The translations under genes and the position numbers were made by a program. Below are positions 1 through 8,643 of a stretch of DNA of 64,000 nucleotides, piece by piece. This stretch comes from Nitrospinaceae bacterium (GTDB lineage: Bacteria; Nitrospinota; Nitrospinia; Nitrospinales; JACRGP01), in NCBI GenBank assembly GCA_029261555.1, contig JAJDBB010000039.1, positions 39,579-103,578 of the forward strand. Reading direction: 5' to 3'. The notes under the pieces are model-generated. The model made no database searches, was not told the DNA's origin, and worked only from the letters and a program-made list of their open reading frames with translations. Each line of letters begins with the position of its first letter. Position 1 is the first letter of the stretch.

Positions 1-554
1 ACAAACGTCTTGCAGGATAGCGGCGTATCGTCCGCCGGTTTGACCAGGACCGGGCAGCCCACGGCCACGGCCGGAGCGATTTGATGCACGATCAGGTTGA
101 GCGGGTGATTAAAGGCGGAAATAGCCGCCACCGGTCCAATTGGCTCGCGCGTGGTAAAAGCCATGCGTCCGGCCCCGGCCTCTGAAAGGTCCATCGGGAT
201 TTCCTTACCTGCCATATGGGGAAGTTCCTTGACGCACAACCCCACCCCGTCGATCGCGCGCGCGACTTCCACCTGGGCGTCGACCAGCGGTTTGCCGCCT
301 TCATTGGCAATTTGAAAGGCCAGTTCCTCAGACCGTTCTTCCATTATTTTGGCTGTTTTTTTCAGGACGTCAATGCGGCGGTGCGCCGGGAGCCAATTCC
401 CGCGGTTTCGGAACAAGTCGTGCGCAATTTCCAGGTATTTATCGATCATGCCCCAGTCAGTTATCGGGACGGAGCCTATGACTTCTTGGTCGTAGGGGTT
501 GACGACTTCAAGCGCGTCGCGCGCTGTTTTGATTTTTGGCTTTTCTTTGCTCAT
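1..554 (-). CDS. Aldehyde dehydrogenase family protein (partial, C-terminus outside window)
   Basis: The minus-strand frame reads about 184 residues of an NAD(P)-dependent aldehyde dehydrogenase from its ATG at 554 and runs off the window before the catalytic Cys. FTTREPIGPVAAIS followed by FNHPLNL (the substrate-side Asn motif, PWNFP-like in the family) and PVLVKPADDTPLS are diagnostic of the N-terminal Rossmann-type domain. The start ATG overlaps the stop of the upstream acetolactate synthase-like gene (ATGA), so the two are probably translationally coupled and may act on the same aldehyde or 2-oxoacid route. The substrate cannot be told from this part; FNHPLN is common in lactaldehyde and non-phosphorylating glyceraldehyde-phosphate dehydrogenase-like branches. 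An in-frame ATG nine bases upstream (563) is an alternative start. Confidence 0.85.
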   Translation of the reverse strand, partial: MSKEKPKIKTARDALEVVNPYDQEVIGSVPITDWGMIDKYLEIAHDLFRNRGNWLPAHRRIDVLKKTAKIMEERSEELAFQIANEGGKPLVDAQVEVARAIDGVGLCVKELPHMAGKEIPMDLSEAGAGRMAFTTREPIGPVAAISAFNHPLNLIVHQIAPAVAVGCPVLVKPADDTPLSCKTF

Positions 555-2233
555 ATCAAACATACCTTTTCGGCCAGTTCATCAATCAGGACTTTCTGGT
601 TCTCGGAATAATCGACCGGCAGGTCCACCAGGTGAACCCCGCCTGCCTTGAACGCTTTTTCAAAGGTCGGGACAAGGTCTTCCGCAGACTCAACGCGGAC
701 CCCGGTCGCGCCATAGCTGTTCGCATATTGCACAAAGTCCGGGTTGCCAAATTTTAGCCCCCAGTCCTGGAAACCCGCTCCGGCCTGTTTCCAACGGATC
801 ATGCCGTAGGAACTGTCGTTCAATACCGTGACAACCAGGTTAAGCCCTAGGCGCACGGCTGTTTCCAACTCCTGGCTGTTCATCATAAAACCGCCGTCGC
901 CGCAAATCGCCATCACGCGCCGGTCGGGGTGCAACATTGCGGCCATCAACGCCGAGGGTAGACCCGCCCCCATCGTGGCCAGTGCATTATCCAGCAGAAC
1001 GGTATTGGGGTGATAGGCTTTATAGTTGCGCGCATACCAGATTTTATATATCCCGTTATCGAGCGCGATAATATCCTGGTCGCCCATTACCTTTCTGGTA
1101 TCGGCTACGAAACGTTGTGGGATGATAGGGAAACGCGGATCATCCGCGCCTTCGGCGATGTGAGTTTCAATTTCGGCGCGGATTTTTTCAAAATAGGAGG
1201 TATCGCATTGCACTTCGCCTCCAAGTTTTTCAGTCAGGCGCTTAATGGAAGCCGCCAAATCCCCCACCACTTCGACCTGGGGAAAATAGACCTGATCGAC
1301 CTGCGCGGATTTATAATTGACGTGAATGACTTTTTTACCGCCTTTTTCCATTAAGAAAGGTGGTTTTTCAACCACGTCATGGCCGACATTGATAATCAGG
1401 TCGGCGCGCTCAATCGCGCAGTGCAGGTAATCGCCATCGGACAAAGCGGCCGTGCCCAGACAAAGCTCCGAGCGCTCGTCCACGACGCCCTTGCCCATCT
1501 GGGTATTAAAGAACGGAATGCGCGTCGCATGGACAAAATCACACAGAGCGCTGCGGGCGTCTTTGCGGTTGGCGCCCGCGCCGATCAGCGTCAACGGCAT
1601 TTTGGCCTCTTTGATCAATTTCACGGCTTCATCCAGCGTCGTATCCCCGGCAACGGCATAATGACGCGGGTGCGGCGACAGGACGCATTCATTCGTGTCT
1701 TCCGCGGCAATATCTTCAGGCAGTTCCAGTAGAACCGCGCCAGGGCGCTCTTCTTCCGCCACGCGGAACGCTTCCCGCACCAGGGCGGGGATCGTATTCC
1801 CATGCACAATCTGTTTCGACATTTTGCAGATGGGAGCAAACAGGTTGACAACATCGATGATCTGGAACCGGCCCTGTTTTGATTTTTTGATGGGCTTTTG
1901 TCCCGTGATCATGATCAACGGCATTCCGCCCAGATGCGCGTAAGCCGCCGGCGTTGTAAAATTTGTGGCGCCTGGTCCCAGTGTGGCCATGCAAACGCCT
2001 GCCTTACCGGTCAGGCGGCCGTAGGTGGCGGCCATAAAACCGGCCCCCTGCTCATGGCGCGTGAGGATCAGTTTGATTTTTGAGGTCCGCAAGGATTCCA
2101 CCATGTCCAGGTTCTCCTCGCCCGGAACGGCGAAGATATGCTCCACCCCTTCTGCTTCCAACGCTCGCACAAACAAATCCGAGGCTTTTGTTATTTTTAG
2201 TGGCCGACTCTGTTTTTTTGCCGCTGAATCCAT
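551..2233 (-). CDS. Acetolactate synthase-family ThDP enzyme, large subunit
   Basis: A 560-residue thiamine-diphosphate enzyme with the three-domain acetolactate synthase layout. The N-terminal Pyr domain carries the conserved Glu in LTRHEQGAGFMA and the LGPGATNF loop. The central domain follows. The C-terminal PP domain carries the cofactor motif GDGGFMMNSQELETA, closed by LNDSSYG, near residues 441-470. Acetolactate synthase condenses two pyruvates to 2-acetolactate in the cytoplasm. The length and the SYGMIRWKQ ending resemble the catabolic AlsS/IlvB-like branch. No small regulatory subunit gene (ilvN/ilvH) is adjacent, and the 4-base overlap with an aldehyde dehydrogenase gene argues for a role outside branched-chain amino acid synthesis. 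Related ThDP decarboxylases share these motifs, so the exact reaction is uncertain. Confidence 0.85.
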   Translation of the reverse strand: MDSAAKKQSRPLKITKASDLFVRALEAEGVEHIFAVPGEENLDMVESLRTSKIKLILTRHEQGAGFMAATYGRLTGKAGVCMATLGPGATNFTTPAAYAHLGGMPLIMITGQKPIKKSKQGRFQIIDVVNLFAPICKMSKQIVHGNTIPALVREAFRVAEEERPGAVLLELPEDIAAEDTNECVLSPHPRHYAVAGDTTLDEAVKLIKEAKMPLTLIGAGANRKDARSALCDFVHATRIPFFNTQMGKGVVDERSELCLGTAALSDGDYLHCAIERADLIINVGHDVVEKPPFLMEKGGKKVIHVNYKSAQVDQVYFPQVEVVGDLAASIKRLTEKLGGEVQCDTSYFEKIRAEIETHIAEGADDPRFPIIPQRFVADTRKVMGDQDIIALDNGIYKIWYARNYKAYHPNTVLLDNALATMGAGLPSALMAAMLHPDRRVMAICGDGGFMMNSQELETAVRLGLNLVVTVLNDSSYGMIRWKQAGAGFQDWGLKFGNPDFVQYANSYGATGVRVESAEDLVPTFEKAFKAGGVHLVDLPVDYSENQKVLIDELAEKVCLI

Positions 2234-2519
2234 TTCCCGGTCCTTTCTTCGTTAATTCAAGTAGCCTGGCAACGAAAAGCATTCACAGGTTTAGACCTTT
2301 CAATGTGAAAGAGTCTGGGTTTACCGGTTAAGTACGACGGAGAGCCTTAACCTTACAGAGGATAGTCATGACGTAGAATAATCTAGTTATCAGAAGAAAG
2401 TTGAATATTCTAGAACTCGTTAAAACACGAGGCAATTTCTCGGACGCCTGATCTGTATTGGGACTAGGCCAGCCTATTCGCGCTGAAAATATCAAATGAA
2501 CTTTTGTGCGCCCGGTTGC

Positions 2520-2548
2520 TTCACGCCGGTGACGTTTTTTGCTATAAT
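2520..2548 (+). promoter_or_regulatory. Possible sigma70 promoter for the PagL-like gene
   Basis: TTCACG and a perfect TATAAT are separated by 17 bp inside the 478-bp gap between two divergent genes. The -35 matches 4 of 6 consensus bases. It would give a 5' leader of about 155 nt before the ATG at 2712. The rest of the gap (2234-2711) is AT-rich and shows no RNA gene, repeat or convincing small ORF. Confidence 0.35.
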
Positions 2549-2711
2549 CTGGATTCAAAAATTGGTTAAGCGCAGAAACGTCTTGTCCGCGCTCAGGTTG
2601 AAATCAAATAAGCGCAATTAAATTAAGTATTTAAAAAGAATTCCGCTTGTGCTAGAATTTCCTCTTCACTGAAAAATTAAATTCCTGATTTACTTCAATA
2701 GAGAGCATTTT

Positions 2712-3371
2712 ATGAATCTGTTTCGCGGATTGATTCTGGTTTTGGGGCTTTGCATTCTGCTCCCCGCACCTGCCGCTTGGGCGGAAGAAAAGGAGTCGTC
2801 CAAAACCGAAAAGAAGTTGCGGCTCAACAAAAAAAACCACTTTAAAAGATTTCAAAAAGGCTACAAGGATTTCGGAATCCAAGGCGGTTGGGGCGCTGCC
2901 GTCAACATCCCTCCGGATAATGACCGCACGGATTGGGAGTTTTTATATCTGGCTCCCAACTTGAAATGGAACCTCACCGGTCCTATCGGCAAATCCTTTT
3001 ATCGCGGTAGTCTGTACTGGTACCAGGAAGTTGGAGGATGGGTCGCCACCAATCCGGAAGACGCCTTTCTGATTTCCTATTCCCCGGTGATGGCGGAGTA
3101 CAAATTTTTATGGCCCAAAGTGGACTGGGCGCCTTATATATTCGGCGGCGGCGGTTTTGCGGGAACCAACATCAACGAAAAGAGCCAAAGAGAAATCGCC
3201 ACCAACTTTGAGTTCCTCCTGCACGCCGGAGTCGGTCTGGAATTTTACAAAACCGAGAAAGGCGCCTTTTCGGTTAATTACCGATTTTTCCATATTTCCA
3301 ACGCAGGGATCGAAGCGCCCAATATTGGAGTCAACGCCAACCTTTTCACCATCGGTTATTCCTTCAAATAA
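2712..3371 (+). CDS. PagL-like lipid A 3-O-deacylase (acyloxyacyl hydrolase family)
   Basis: A 219-residue outer-membrane beta-barrel protein with a clear signal peptide (residues 1-24, cleavage after AWA). The C-terminal signature YRFFHISNAGIEAPNIGVN matches the PagL family, which removes the 3-O-linked acyl chain of lipid A at the outer membrane. His194 and Ser196 align with the PagL catalytic pair. The position of the PagL Glu, 14 residues after the His, is Asn208 here, as I recall for the broader acyloxyacyl-hydrolase branch. Aromatic, alternating beta strands and a terminal aromatic-rich strand fit an eight-strand barrel. The gene stands alone, upstream of the HpnN-like exporter, so both neighbours concern outer-membrane lipid composition. 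Confidence 0.8.
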   Translation: MNLFRGLILVLGLCILLPAPAAWAEEKESSKTEKKLRLNKKNHFKRFQKGYKDFGIQGGWGAAVNIPPDNDRTDWEFLYLAPNLKWNLTGPIGKSFYRGSLYWYQEVGGWVATNPEDAFLISYSPVMAEYKFLWPKVDWAPYIFGGGGFAGTNINEKSQREIATNFEFLLHAGVGLEFYKTEKGAFSVNYRFFHISNAGIEAPNIGVNANLFTIGYSFK

Positions 3372-3503
3372 GCGCTATAATAGCGGACTGGTTGGTTTTG
3401 ATATCCAGCCGTCAATGGCGTCGTCGTCCTTTTCCCGGGAGACTGCAGCCCGGGGAGACCCGCTTAAAAATTCCGCTTCAACCGACCTCTAAACCCAAGG
3501 CGC

Positions 3504-6266
3504 ATGGCTCAAAAGAGTACGACAACGACCCCGCGTAAAAACGGAGGCGCTTCTAATATGCTGGATCGCCTGTTTTCCCAACTGGAGCGTTTCGCCTACA
3601 ATCATTCCATCGGAGTCGTTGCGGTCGCCGTCGGTTTGGCCGCGATATGCGTCTGGTTTACGGCGCAACAACTGACTTTCAACACCAGCCGCCGGGACCT
3701 CATCTCCAAAAACCTCGATTACGAAAAACACTACCAGCGCTATAAAGACGCCTTCGAGAGTTTCAGCGGCGTCACCGTGGTGGTCGAAGGCGTCCAGCCG
3801 GAAGCCATGAAAAATTTTACCGAAAGCCTCGTCTTGAGGCTTCGGCAAGACGCTTCTCTCTACTCCGAAATTCTTTACAAGATTGACGTTGATTATTTCC
3901 GCAACAAGGGTCTGTTGTACATGGACCTGCCGGAAATCAAACAACTCGTGGAGAAACTGGAATCGCACCGCAATTTCCTCGAAGACCTCAACGCCGCTCC
4001 CGGCTTGAATCAATTGTTGCGCGGGATCAATTCAAAAATCAGCGCCGGGATGGTCGACTCCATGTTATCCGACTTTCTGGGAACCGGTTCCGGCAGTGAG
4101 GAGGGCGAGGAAGACGACGACGCGGCGGACCTGACGCTCCTGATTTCTATCCTGAAACAGATGAACGCTTTTGTCGACGGCGGAACCGATTACCGTTCTC
4201 CCTGGCGCTCCTTCCTCGCCAATCAGGAGGGAAAACAATTGGAGGAGGAGGGCTACCTCGTTTCCGACGACGGGTCGTTGATGTTCATTGTCATGAACCC
4301 AGACGACGACGCGCAGGATTTCGCCGGCGCCAGAAAGGCCATTGAATCCTTACGGAGCCTTATCAAGGAAGTCAAAAAAGATCATCCCGGCGTTCAGGTA
4401 GGAGTGACTGGCGGCGACGTGATCGCCTCCGACGAAATGGTCACCACCCAGGCGGACGTCATCGACGCTTCACTGATTGCCCTGGTCGGCGTTACCTTAC
4501 TCTTTATCTTCGCCTACGGCGGCGTGGTCAAACCTCTGCTAGCCGTGTTCAGTCTGCTGGTGGCCCTTTGCTGGTCGCTTGGATACACCACCTTCGCCGT
4601 CGGTCATCTCAATATCCTGTCCGTGGTCTTCACCACCATCCTCATCGGGCTGGGAATCGATTTCGGCATCCATGTGTTGGAACGCTTTCGCGAAGAGCGG
4701 GCGGCGGGCAAGGAACTGCTCCCCGCTCTGGAAAGAACCTTGCAGTGCACCGGGCGCGGCAACCTCGCGGGCGCCATCACCACAGCCATCGCCTTCGGCT
4801 CCATGATGTTCACCGATTTCATCGGCATGGCCGAGTTGGGCCAAATCGCCGCCGGGGGAATTTTATTATGTCTCGTCGCCATGGTCCTCCTGCTCCCAGC
4901 CCTCATCACGCTGGAAGAAAAATGGCGGGGCGACGGACGCAGACCCTCTCTCGCTTCCGCCGCATCGGGAGACGCGAGACGACTGGAAAAAATCTTCGAG
5001 CATTATCCCTGGATCATCGGAATCTGCCTGTTTGCCATCGCCGCTTCCGCGCTGGCCTTTATCAACCTGAGCTTCGACTACAATTTGCTGAACCTGCAGG
5101 CCCATGGGTCCGAGGCCGTCAAGTACGAATTGAAAATCCTGGAAAACGACAAGCGCTCCACCTGGTACGCCGCGCTCATCGCCGATTCCCTGGAAGACGC
5201 CCGGCGTAAACAAAAAATCGCCGAGTCGCTTCCCACCGTCGGCAAGGTAGAAAGCATTCTCTCTGTCATCCCAAAAAACCAGGATGAAAAAATAGAAACC
5301 ATTAAAACTCTGGCGCCGGTTCTGAACTCCATGGACGTGGAACCGGTCAACGAACCGGTCTCCATCCGTTCCTTAACCGCCACCCTGAAAAAGATCCGTT
5401 TCAAACTTCAGGAGCGTAAGGAGGGTGAAAACGACTCCGTTTCACTCGCGGGAAATCTGGCGCAAGGTCTGGTACAAAAACTGAAAACTACGGACCCCGA
5501 CCAGGCCAAAGAACGCCTGAAAACCTTATCCGGAAAATTATTCGCCGACTATCGAGACAAACTCGCCGACCTGAAAGCGGGCGGGAACCCGACCCCCGTG
5601 CTGATCGAGGAATTGCCGGACACGCTCCAGCGACGCTTCCTGGGAAAAAACGGAAAATTTCTTATCCAGGCCTATCCCAATATTAATATTTGGGAGCGCG
5701 AGGCGATGGAATCCTTCCTGAGCGACGTCCGCAAAATTGATCCTATGGCGACGGGCAACGCCGTGCACATGTACGAGACCTCGCAGTTGATGAAAATGGG
5801 TTACCTGCGCGGCGGACTCTATGCTATGGCCGCCATCTTATTCTTTCTCATCGTGTCGTTCAAAAACCTGAGGACCACCTTGTTCATTATGTTGCCGACG
5901 GTGGTGGGAGGGGTCTGGACGGTGGGGATCATGCACGTCCTGAACGTGCAGTTCAACTTGGCCAATCTGGTGATCCTGCCGCTCATCATAGGTATTGGCG
6001 TGGTCAACGGCGTTCACATCGTGCACCGCTACCGCGAGGAAAACGAAAAAGGCGTCTCCATTTTGTCGCGCAGCACCGGACAGGCCGTGGTTCTAAGCTC
6101 GCTGACCACGATGATTGGTTTCGGCAGTTTGATGGTGGCGGACCATCAGGGCATTTACAGTCTAGGTCTGGTGCTTACCCTCGGCGTGGGCAACGCCCTC
6201 ATCGCTTCCGTCACCCTGCTCCCCGCGTTGTTAAAAATGTGCGCCGTCAACGGATGGAAGGTGTAG
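3504..6266 (+). CDS. hpnN: MMPL/RND family exporter, hopanoid transporter HpnN-like
   Basis: A 920-residue inner-membrane RND protein with two duplicated halves, each a large periplasmic loop plus a sterol-sensing-like bundle (12 predicted helices). The first loop segment, FNTSRRDLIS and later RNKGLLYMDLPE followed by a LESHRNFLEDL block, resembles HpnN, which moves hopanoids to the outer membrane. The first half keeps the proton-relay Asp in IGLGIDFGIHVLERF (near residue 386); the equivalent site of the second half reads IGIGVVNGVHIVHRY (near 833), with no Asp. The ATG at 3504 follows AAGG by about 7 bp; an internal ATG 18 codons later is possible. hpnH lies 8.5 kb downstream on the same strand, supporting a hopanoid-making host. 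Other MMPL lipid exporters remain possible. Confidence 0.75.
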   Translation: MAQKSTTTTPRKNGGASNMLDRLFSQLERFAYNHSIGVVAVAVGLAAICVWFTAQQLTFNTSRRDLISKNLDYEKHYQRYKDAFESFSGVTVVVEGVQPEAMKNFTESLVLRLRQDASLYSEILYKIDVDYFRNKGLLYMDLPEIKQLVEKLESHRNFLEDLNAAPGLNQLLRGINSKISAGMVDSMLSDFLGTGSGSEEGEEDDDAADLTLLISILKQMNAFVDGGTDYRSPWRSFLANQEGKQLEEEGYLVSDDGSLMFIVMNPDDDAQDFAGARKAIESLRSLIKEVKKDHPGVQVGVTGGDVIASDEMVTTQADVIDASLIALVGVTLLFIFAYGGVVKPLLAVFSLLVALCWSLGYTTFAVGHLNILSVVFTTILIGLGIDFGIHVLERFREERAAGKELLPALERTLQCTGRGNLAGAITTAIAFGSMMFTDFIGMAELGQIAAGGILLCLVAMVLLLPALITLEEKWRGDGRRPSLASAASGDARRLEKIFEHYPWIIGICLFAIAASALAFINLSFDYNLLNLQAHGSEAVKYELKILENDKRSTWYAALIADSLEDARRKQKIAESLPTVGKVESILSVIPKNQDEKIETIKTLAPVLNSMDVEPVNEPVSIRSLTATLKKIRFKLQERKEGENDSVSLAGNLAQGLVQKLKTTDPDQAKERLKTLSGKLFADYRDKLADLKAGGNPTPVLIEELPDTLQRRFLGKNGKFLIQAYPNINIWEREAMESFLSDVRKIDPMATGNAVHMYETSQLMKMGYLRGGLYAMAAILFFLIVSFKNLRTTLFIMLPTVVGGVWTVGIMHVLNVQFNLANLVILPLIIGIGVVNGVHIVHRYREENEKGVSILSRSTGQAVVLSSLTTMIGFGSLMVADHQGIYSLGLVLTLGVGNALIASVTLLPALLKMCAVNGWKV

Positions 6267-6278
6267 AATATATTTAAA

Positions 6279-6322
6279 ACAGTTGGCAGTCTCCTGTTAG
6301 TCGGTTGTCAGTTGACAGTTAA
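6279..6322 (+). repeat. Short direct-repeat tract built on GTTGACAG/GTTGTCAG
   Basis: Downstream of the exporter the sequence cycles through CAGTTGGCAGT, GTTGTCAGTTGACAGTT and related units. Similar tracts are scattered in intergenic DNA of many bacteria. A remnant of the same word (AACTGACAACTAC) occurs at about 28595 in the other orientation. Confidence 0.4.
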
Positions 6323-6348
6323 GGAAAAAATATTCAAACGCAAACCAT

Positions 6349-6370
6349 TGCCTCCGGGCGCCTGCCCGGT
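6349..6370 (-). repeat. Hairpin module of the dispersed intergenic repeat (isolated copy)
   Basis: Read on the minus strand this is CCGGGC, loop AGGC, GCCCGG, then AGGCA. It is the same module seen with different but complementary stems at 8621, 10130, 27507, 28504 and 63835. It ends 8 bp before the ATG of the following small gene and so occupies its ribosome-binding region. Confidence 0.6.
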
Positions 6371-6378
6371 AAAATGCC

Positions 6379-6717
6379 ATGCCCATCTATCAATATTATT
6401 GCGAAGAAAACGATACCGCGCTGGAGGTGGCCCACTCCATCAACGATACGATCGAGACTTGGGGCGAGCTGTGCGAACTGGCGGATTACCCCGTCGTAGG
6501 CGCGCCCGCAAGCGCTTCCGTCAAGCGCTTGCTGTACGCAACCAATATCAACACGCCCGACGGCGACTCCAAGTTGAAGGAAAAAGGTTTCACTAAACTC
6601 GTCCGCCGCGACAAAGGCGTCTATGAAAACGTCACCGCCACCGGTTCCGAAAGCCGGTACATGAAAGCCGACGACCCCTCGACCCTGCCTCACCTCAACA
6701 AAAAAATTAGCGATTAA
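6379..6717 (+). CDS. Small protein resembling FmdB zinc-ribbon family, cysteines lost
   Basis: A 112-residue protein opening with MPIYQYYCEENDTALEVAHS. MPIYEYxC followed by Cys-x-x-Cys pairs is the FmdB putative-regulator zinc ribbon. Here only Cys8 and Cys31 remain, so a four-Cys zinc site cannot form. The rest is hydrophilic and lacks a signal peptide or membrane segment. Codon use is in keeping with the neighbours, and the frame is intact through a dense run of acidic and basic residues, so I regard it as real. The upstream region is a dispersed-repeat hairpin and shows no good Shine-Dalgarno site. Function unknown. Confidence 0.6.
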   Translation: MPIYQYYCEENDTALEVAHSINDTIETWGELCELADYPVVGAPASASVKRLLYATNINTPDGDSKLKEKGFTKLVRRDKGVYENVTATGSESRYMKADDPSTLPHLNKKISD

Positions 6718-6723
6718 TACCGT

Positions 6724-7746
6724 TCATCCGGTAGCATCCTTGTCCATTTCATTTTGAGCCGCGTGTACCAGTTCTGATGGACTCGCGGAATATTGCCATC
6801 CGATGGCAAACCCCAGAACGAGCCATACAATTTCCCGCGCCCGCCTCATCATCGCGGTAGCCACTCCCAGAGCCGATTGCCCGGTAACGGCTCCGGTTGC
6901 CAATAAAAAGGCGGCCTCCTGAGTCCCCAATGTCGCAGGGATAAAAAACGTTCCCGCCCGCACCAGCTCGACAAATGTTTCCAGAATTATGGACTCCGCA
7001 AGCGAGATAGGGTTCCCAAGGAAATATAAAACAATGTAAACCTCCAAAGCGCCCATGTACCAGTTCAAAAGGTTCAGTCCCATCGCGCCGAAAAAATGGG
7101 CGCGTTTCCCCGTGTAAAACTGAACCAGCCTCTCGTCGAAATCCTCAAGGTGGTGGAGGAACTTTTCCAATCGACGCCCCAGAGGTTGTCGGCTGATCCA
7201 GCCGCCCGCAATGGAAGTGATTTTCAGTCGCAGAATAATATAAAACCCAAAAATTCCAGCGGTGAGCGCGCCCAGGCTTATCATGGCAAAGGTGGAATAA
7301 CTTTGCGGCAGGTTGGAATCAAAAAGAATGAGAGCAACGCCCGAGGCCATGAAAAAAATCATGGAAATGAGGTGCGTTGATTCGACAAGAATGATGGACG
7401 CGGCGCCTTCTTTATAGCCGACGCCATAATGTCTTTTCAGGAGGAAACCTTTGATAGGAGCGCCGCCAAAGGCGCTGAAAGGCAACATCTTGCCAAATGC
7501 CGCCCCCACCATGCGCACTTTCAAGAGGTTGTAAAGCCAGTGGAAATTGAATCTTGTACTGGGTAAAGTGAACTGCCACGCTATCGTATCGACGAGAAAG
7601 GCGGCGGCATAAACAACCAATACGAAAAAGATACCCCAGCCGGTTTCAATCAGCTTCAACCACAACAATTCCAGATCGGTCTGCGATAAAACAAAAACCA
7701 GCAGGCCGACGCCCACCAGCAGGTATAAAATTTTTATTGCCTTCAC
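6724..7746 (-). CDS. Lysylphosphatidylglycerol synthase transmembrane-domain (UPF0104-type) membrane protein
   Basis: A 340-residue integral inner-membrane protein with about eight hydrophobic helices and the family landmarks LPFSAFGGAPIKGFLLKR (residues about 88-105) and PATLGTQEAAFLLATG near 270. This is the flippase-like half of MprF found alone (YbhN/AglD-like), a family linked to moving lipids or lipid-linked sugars across the membrane. It lacks the cytosolic aminoacyl-transferase domain of MprF, so it is not itself expected to make lysyl-PG. The gene lies 18 bp downstream of a CDP-alcohol phosphotransferase on the same strand, so the pair may make and translocate an unusual phospholipid. 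The substrate is unknown. Confidence 0.75.
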   Translation of the reverse strand: MKAIKILYLLVGVGLLVFVLSQTDLELLWLKLIETGWGIFFVLVVYAAAFLVDTIAWQFTLPSTRFNFHWLYNLLKVRMVGAAFGKMLPFSAFGGAPIKGFLLKRHYGVGYKEGAASIILVESTHLISMIFFMASGVALILFDSNLPQSYSTFAMISLGALTAGIFGFYIILRLKITSIAGGWISRQPLGRRLEKFLHHLEDFDERLVQFYTGKRAHFFGAMGLNLLNWYMGALEVYIVLYFLGNPISLAESIILETFVELVRAGTFFIPATLGTQEAAFLLATGAVTGQSALGVATAMMRRAREIVWLVLGFAIGWQYSASPSELVHAAQNEMDKDATG

Positions 7747-7764
7747 TTTATTATAAGTTCCCGT

Positions 7765-8382
7765 TTAAATATGCCACCGGCGGGCGCTCCGGGTAAACTG
7801 CAGACACCAATAAACCTGTGCGCCAATCGCGGCGGGGGGGAGGAGATACCAGAGCGCCCCTCCCAGGCTGAGGAATAGGACGATAAAACAAAAATCACTG
7901 CGAATGACCCGCGCATTCAGAACGAACCTGTCCATTTTGGTGTCGTCGTCTTTGGGCAAAGAATCCTCATGCGTCAACTGGCTTGCGTGGGGTTTGGTTT
8001 TGTTCTGATAAAGCTCCAGGGCGTAATTTATGCTGCCGCCAAACCCCGCCGCGACGCCCGTCCAGAACCACCACTGCTGTCCTGTAACAGAGGAAGCCCC
8101 CCATCCAAGGCCCATAAAGAAACAGGCATGCACCAGCCAGTCTACAAAGGTATCGTAGCGCATTCCGAAAACGCTCCGCATATCCTTGAGCCGGGCTATT
8201 TCCCCATCGCAATTGTCGAGGACATAACAAATCAGGAATAAAACAGACCCTGTGAGTATGGAAGAATAATCTCCATTCAAACAAAAGGCGCCTGCGGCCA
8301 AACCAAAACCCAGCGAAATGCTTGTTATTTGATTCGGCGTGATCGGAGTCTTCATCAAAAGAAACGTTACGGGGTAAGACAA
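7765..8382 (-). CDS. CDP-alcohol phosphatidyltransferase family protein
   Basis: A 205-residue membrane enzyme with the complete family signature D-G-x2-A-R-x8-G-x3-D-x3-D, seen as DGEIARLKDMRSVFG then MRYDTFVD (about residues 60-82). These Asp residues bind two divalent metals and transfer a phospho-alcohol from CDP-alcohol to an acceptor. PITPNQITS at residues 13-21 is the usual N-terminal membrane-entry motif. The only acceptable start codon is TTG at 8382. The open frame continues about 38 codons upstream without ATG or GTG, and translates to residues resembling the usual run-in (LQPFIRHLSYPVTFLL), ending in a dispersed-repeat copy. The 5' end may therefore have been lost to the repeat, or translation may begin at a CTG. 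Forms a two-gene unit with the flippase-like gene. Confidence 0.75.
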   Translation of the reverse strand: MSYPVTFLLMKTPITPNQITSISLGFGLAAGAFCLNGDYSSILTGSVLFLICYVLDNCDGEIARLKDMRSVFGMRYDTFVDWLVHACFFMGLGWGASSVTGQQWWFWTGVAAGFGGSINYALELYQNKTKPHASQLTHEDSLPKDDDTKMDRFVLNARVIRSDFCFIVLFLSLGGALWYLLPPAAIGAQVYWCLQFTRSARRWHI

Positions 8383-8477
8383 ATGCCTGATGAAGGGCTG
8401 AAGGTTCCTGGGAGGACTCAGCTTTTTTCCTGCTTCGGTTTGAAATGTATTTTCTGAAGAAATAATGTTATTCCGAG

Positions 8478-8643
8478 TTGGACCAACGTGGCGCTGGACT
8501 CAGCGGTTGGCGATTGGGGAATTTATTAAAAGTCCGGATTTCAACCTGTCGAACTTTCGTTATTGTATCCGAGTTGAAAGCACACCCGAGATCGTTACGT
8601 TACCCAAACAAGTTACGCTATCTGCCTCCAGGCGCATGCCTGG
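8478..8643 (-). repeat. Dispersed intergenic repeat copy
   Basis: Read on the minus strand it starts with the hairpin CCAGGC-atgc-GCCTGG and AGGCAGATAGCGTAACTT, continues through GGGTAACGTAACG, and ends near AACCGCTGAGTCCAGCGCC. The same blocks recur at 9867, 14415 and 63835. It lies exactly between the stop-side of the phosphotransferase 5' region and the FG-GAP gene stop, and its left edge touches the open frame upstream of the TTG start at 8382. Confidence 0.6.
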
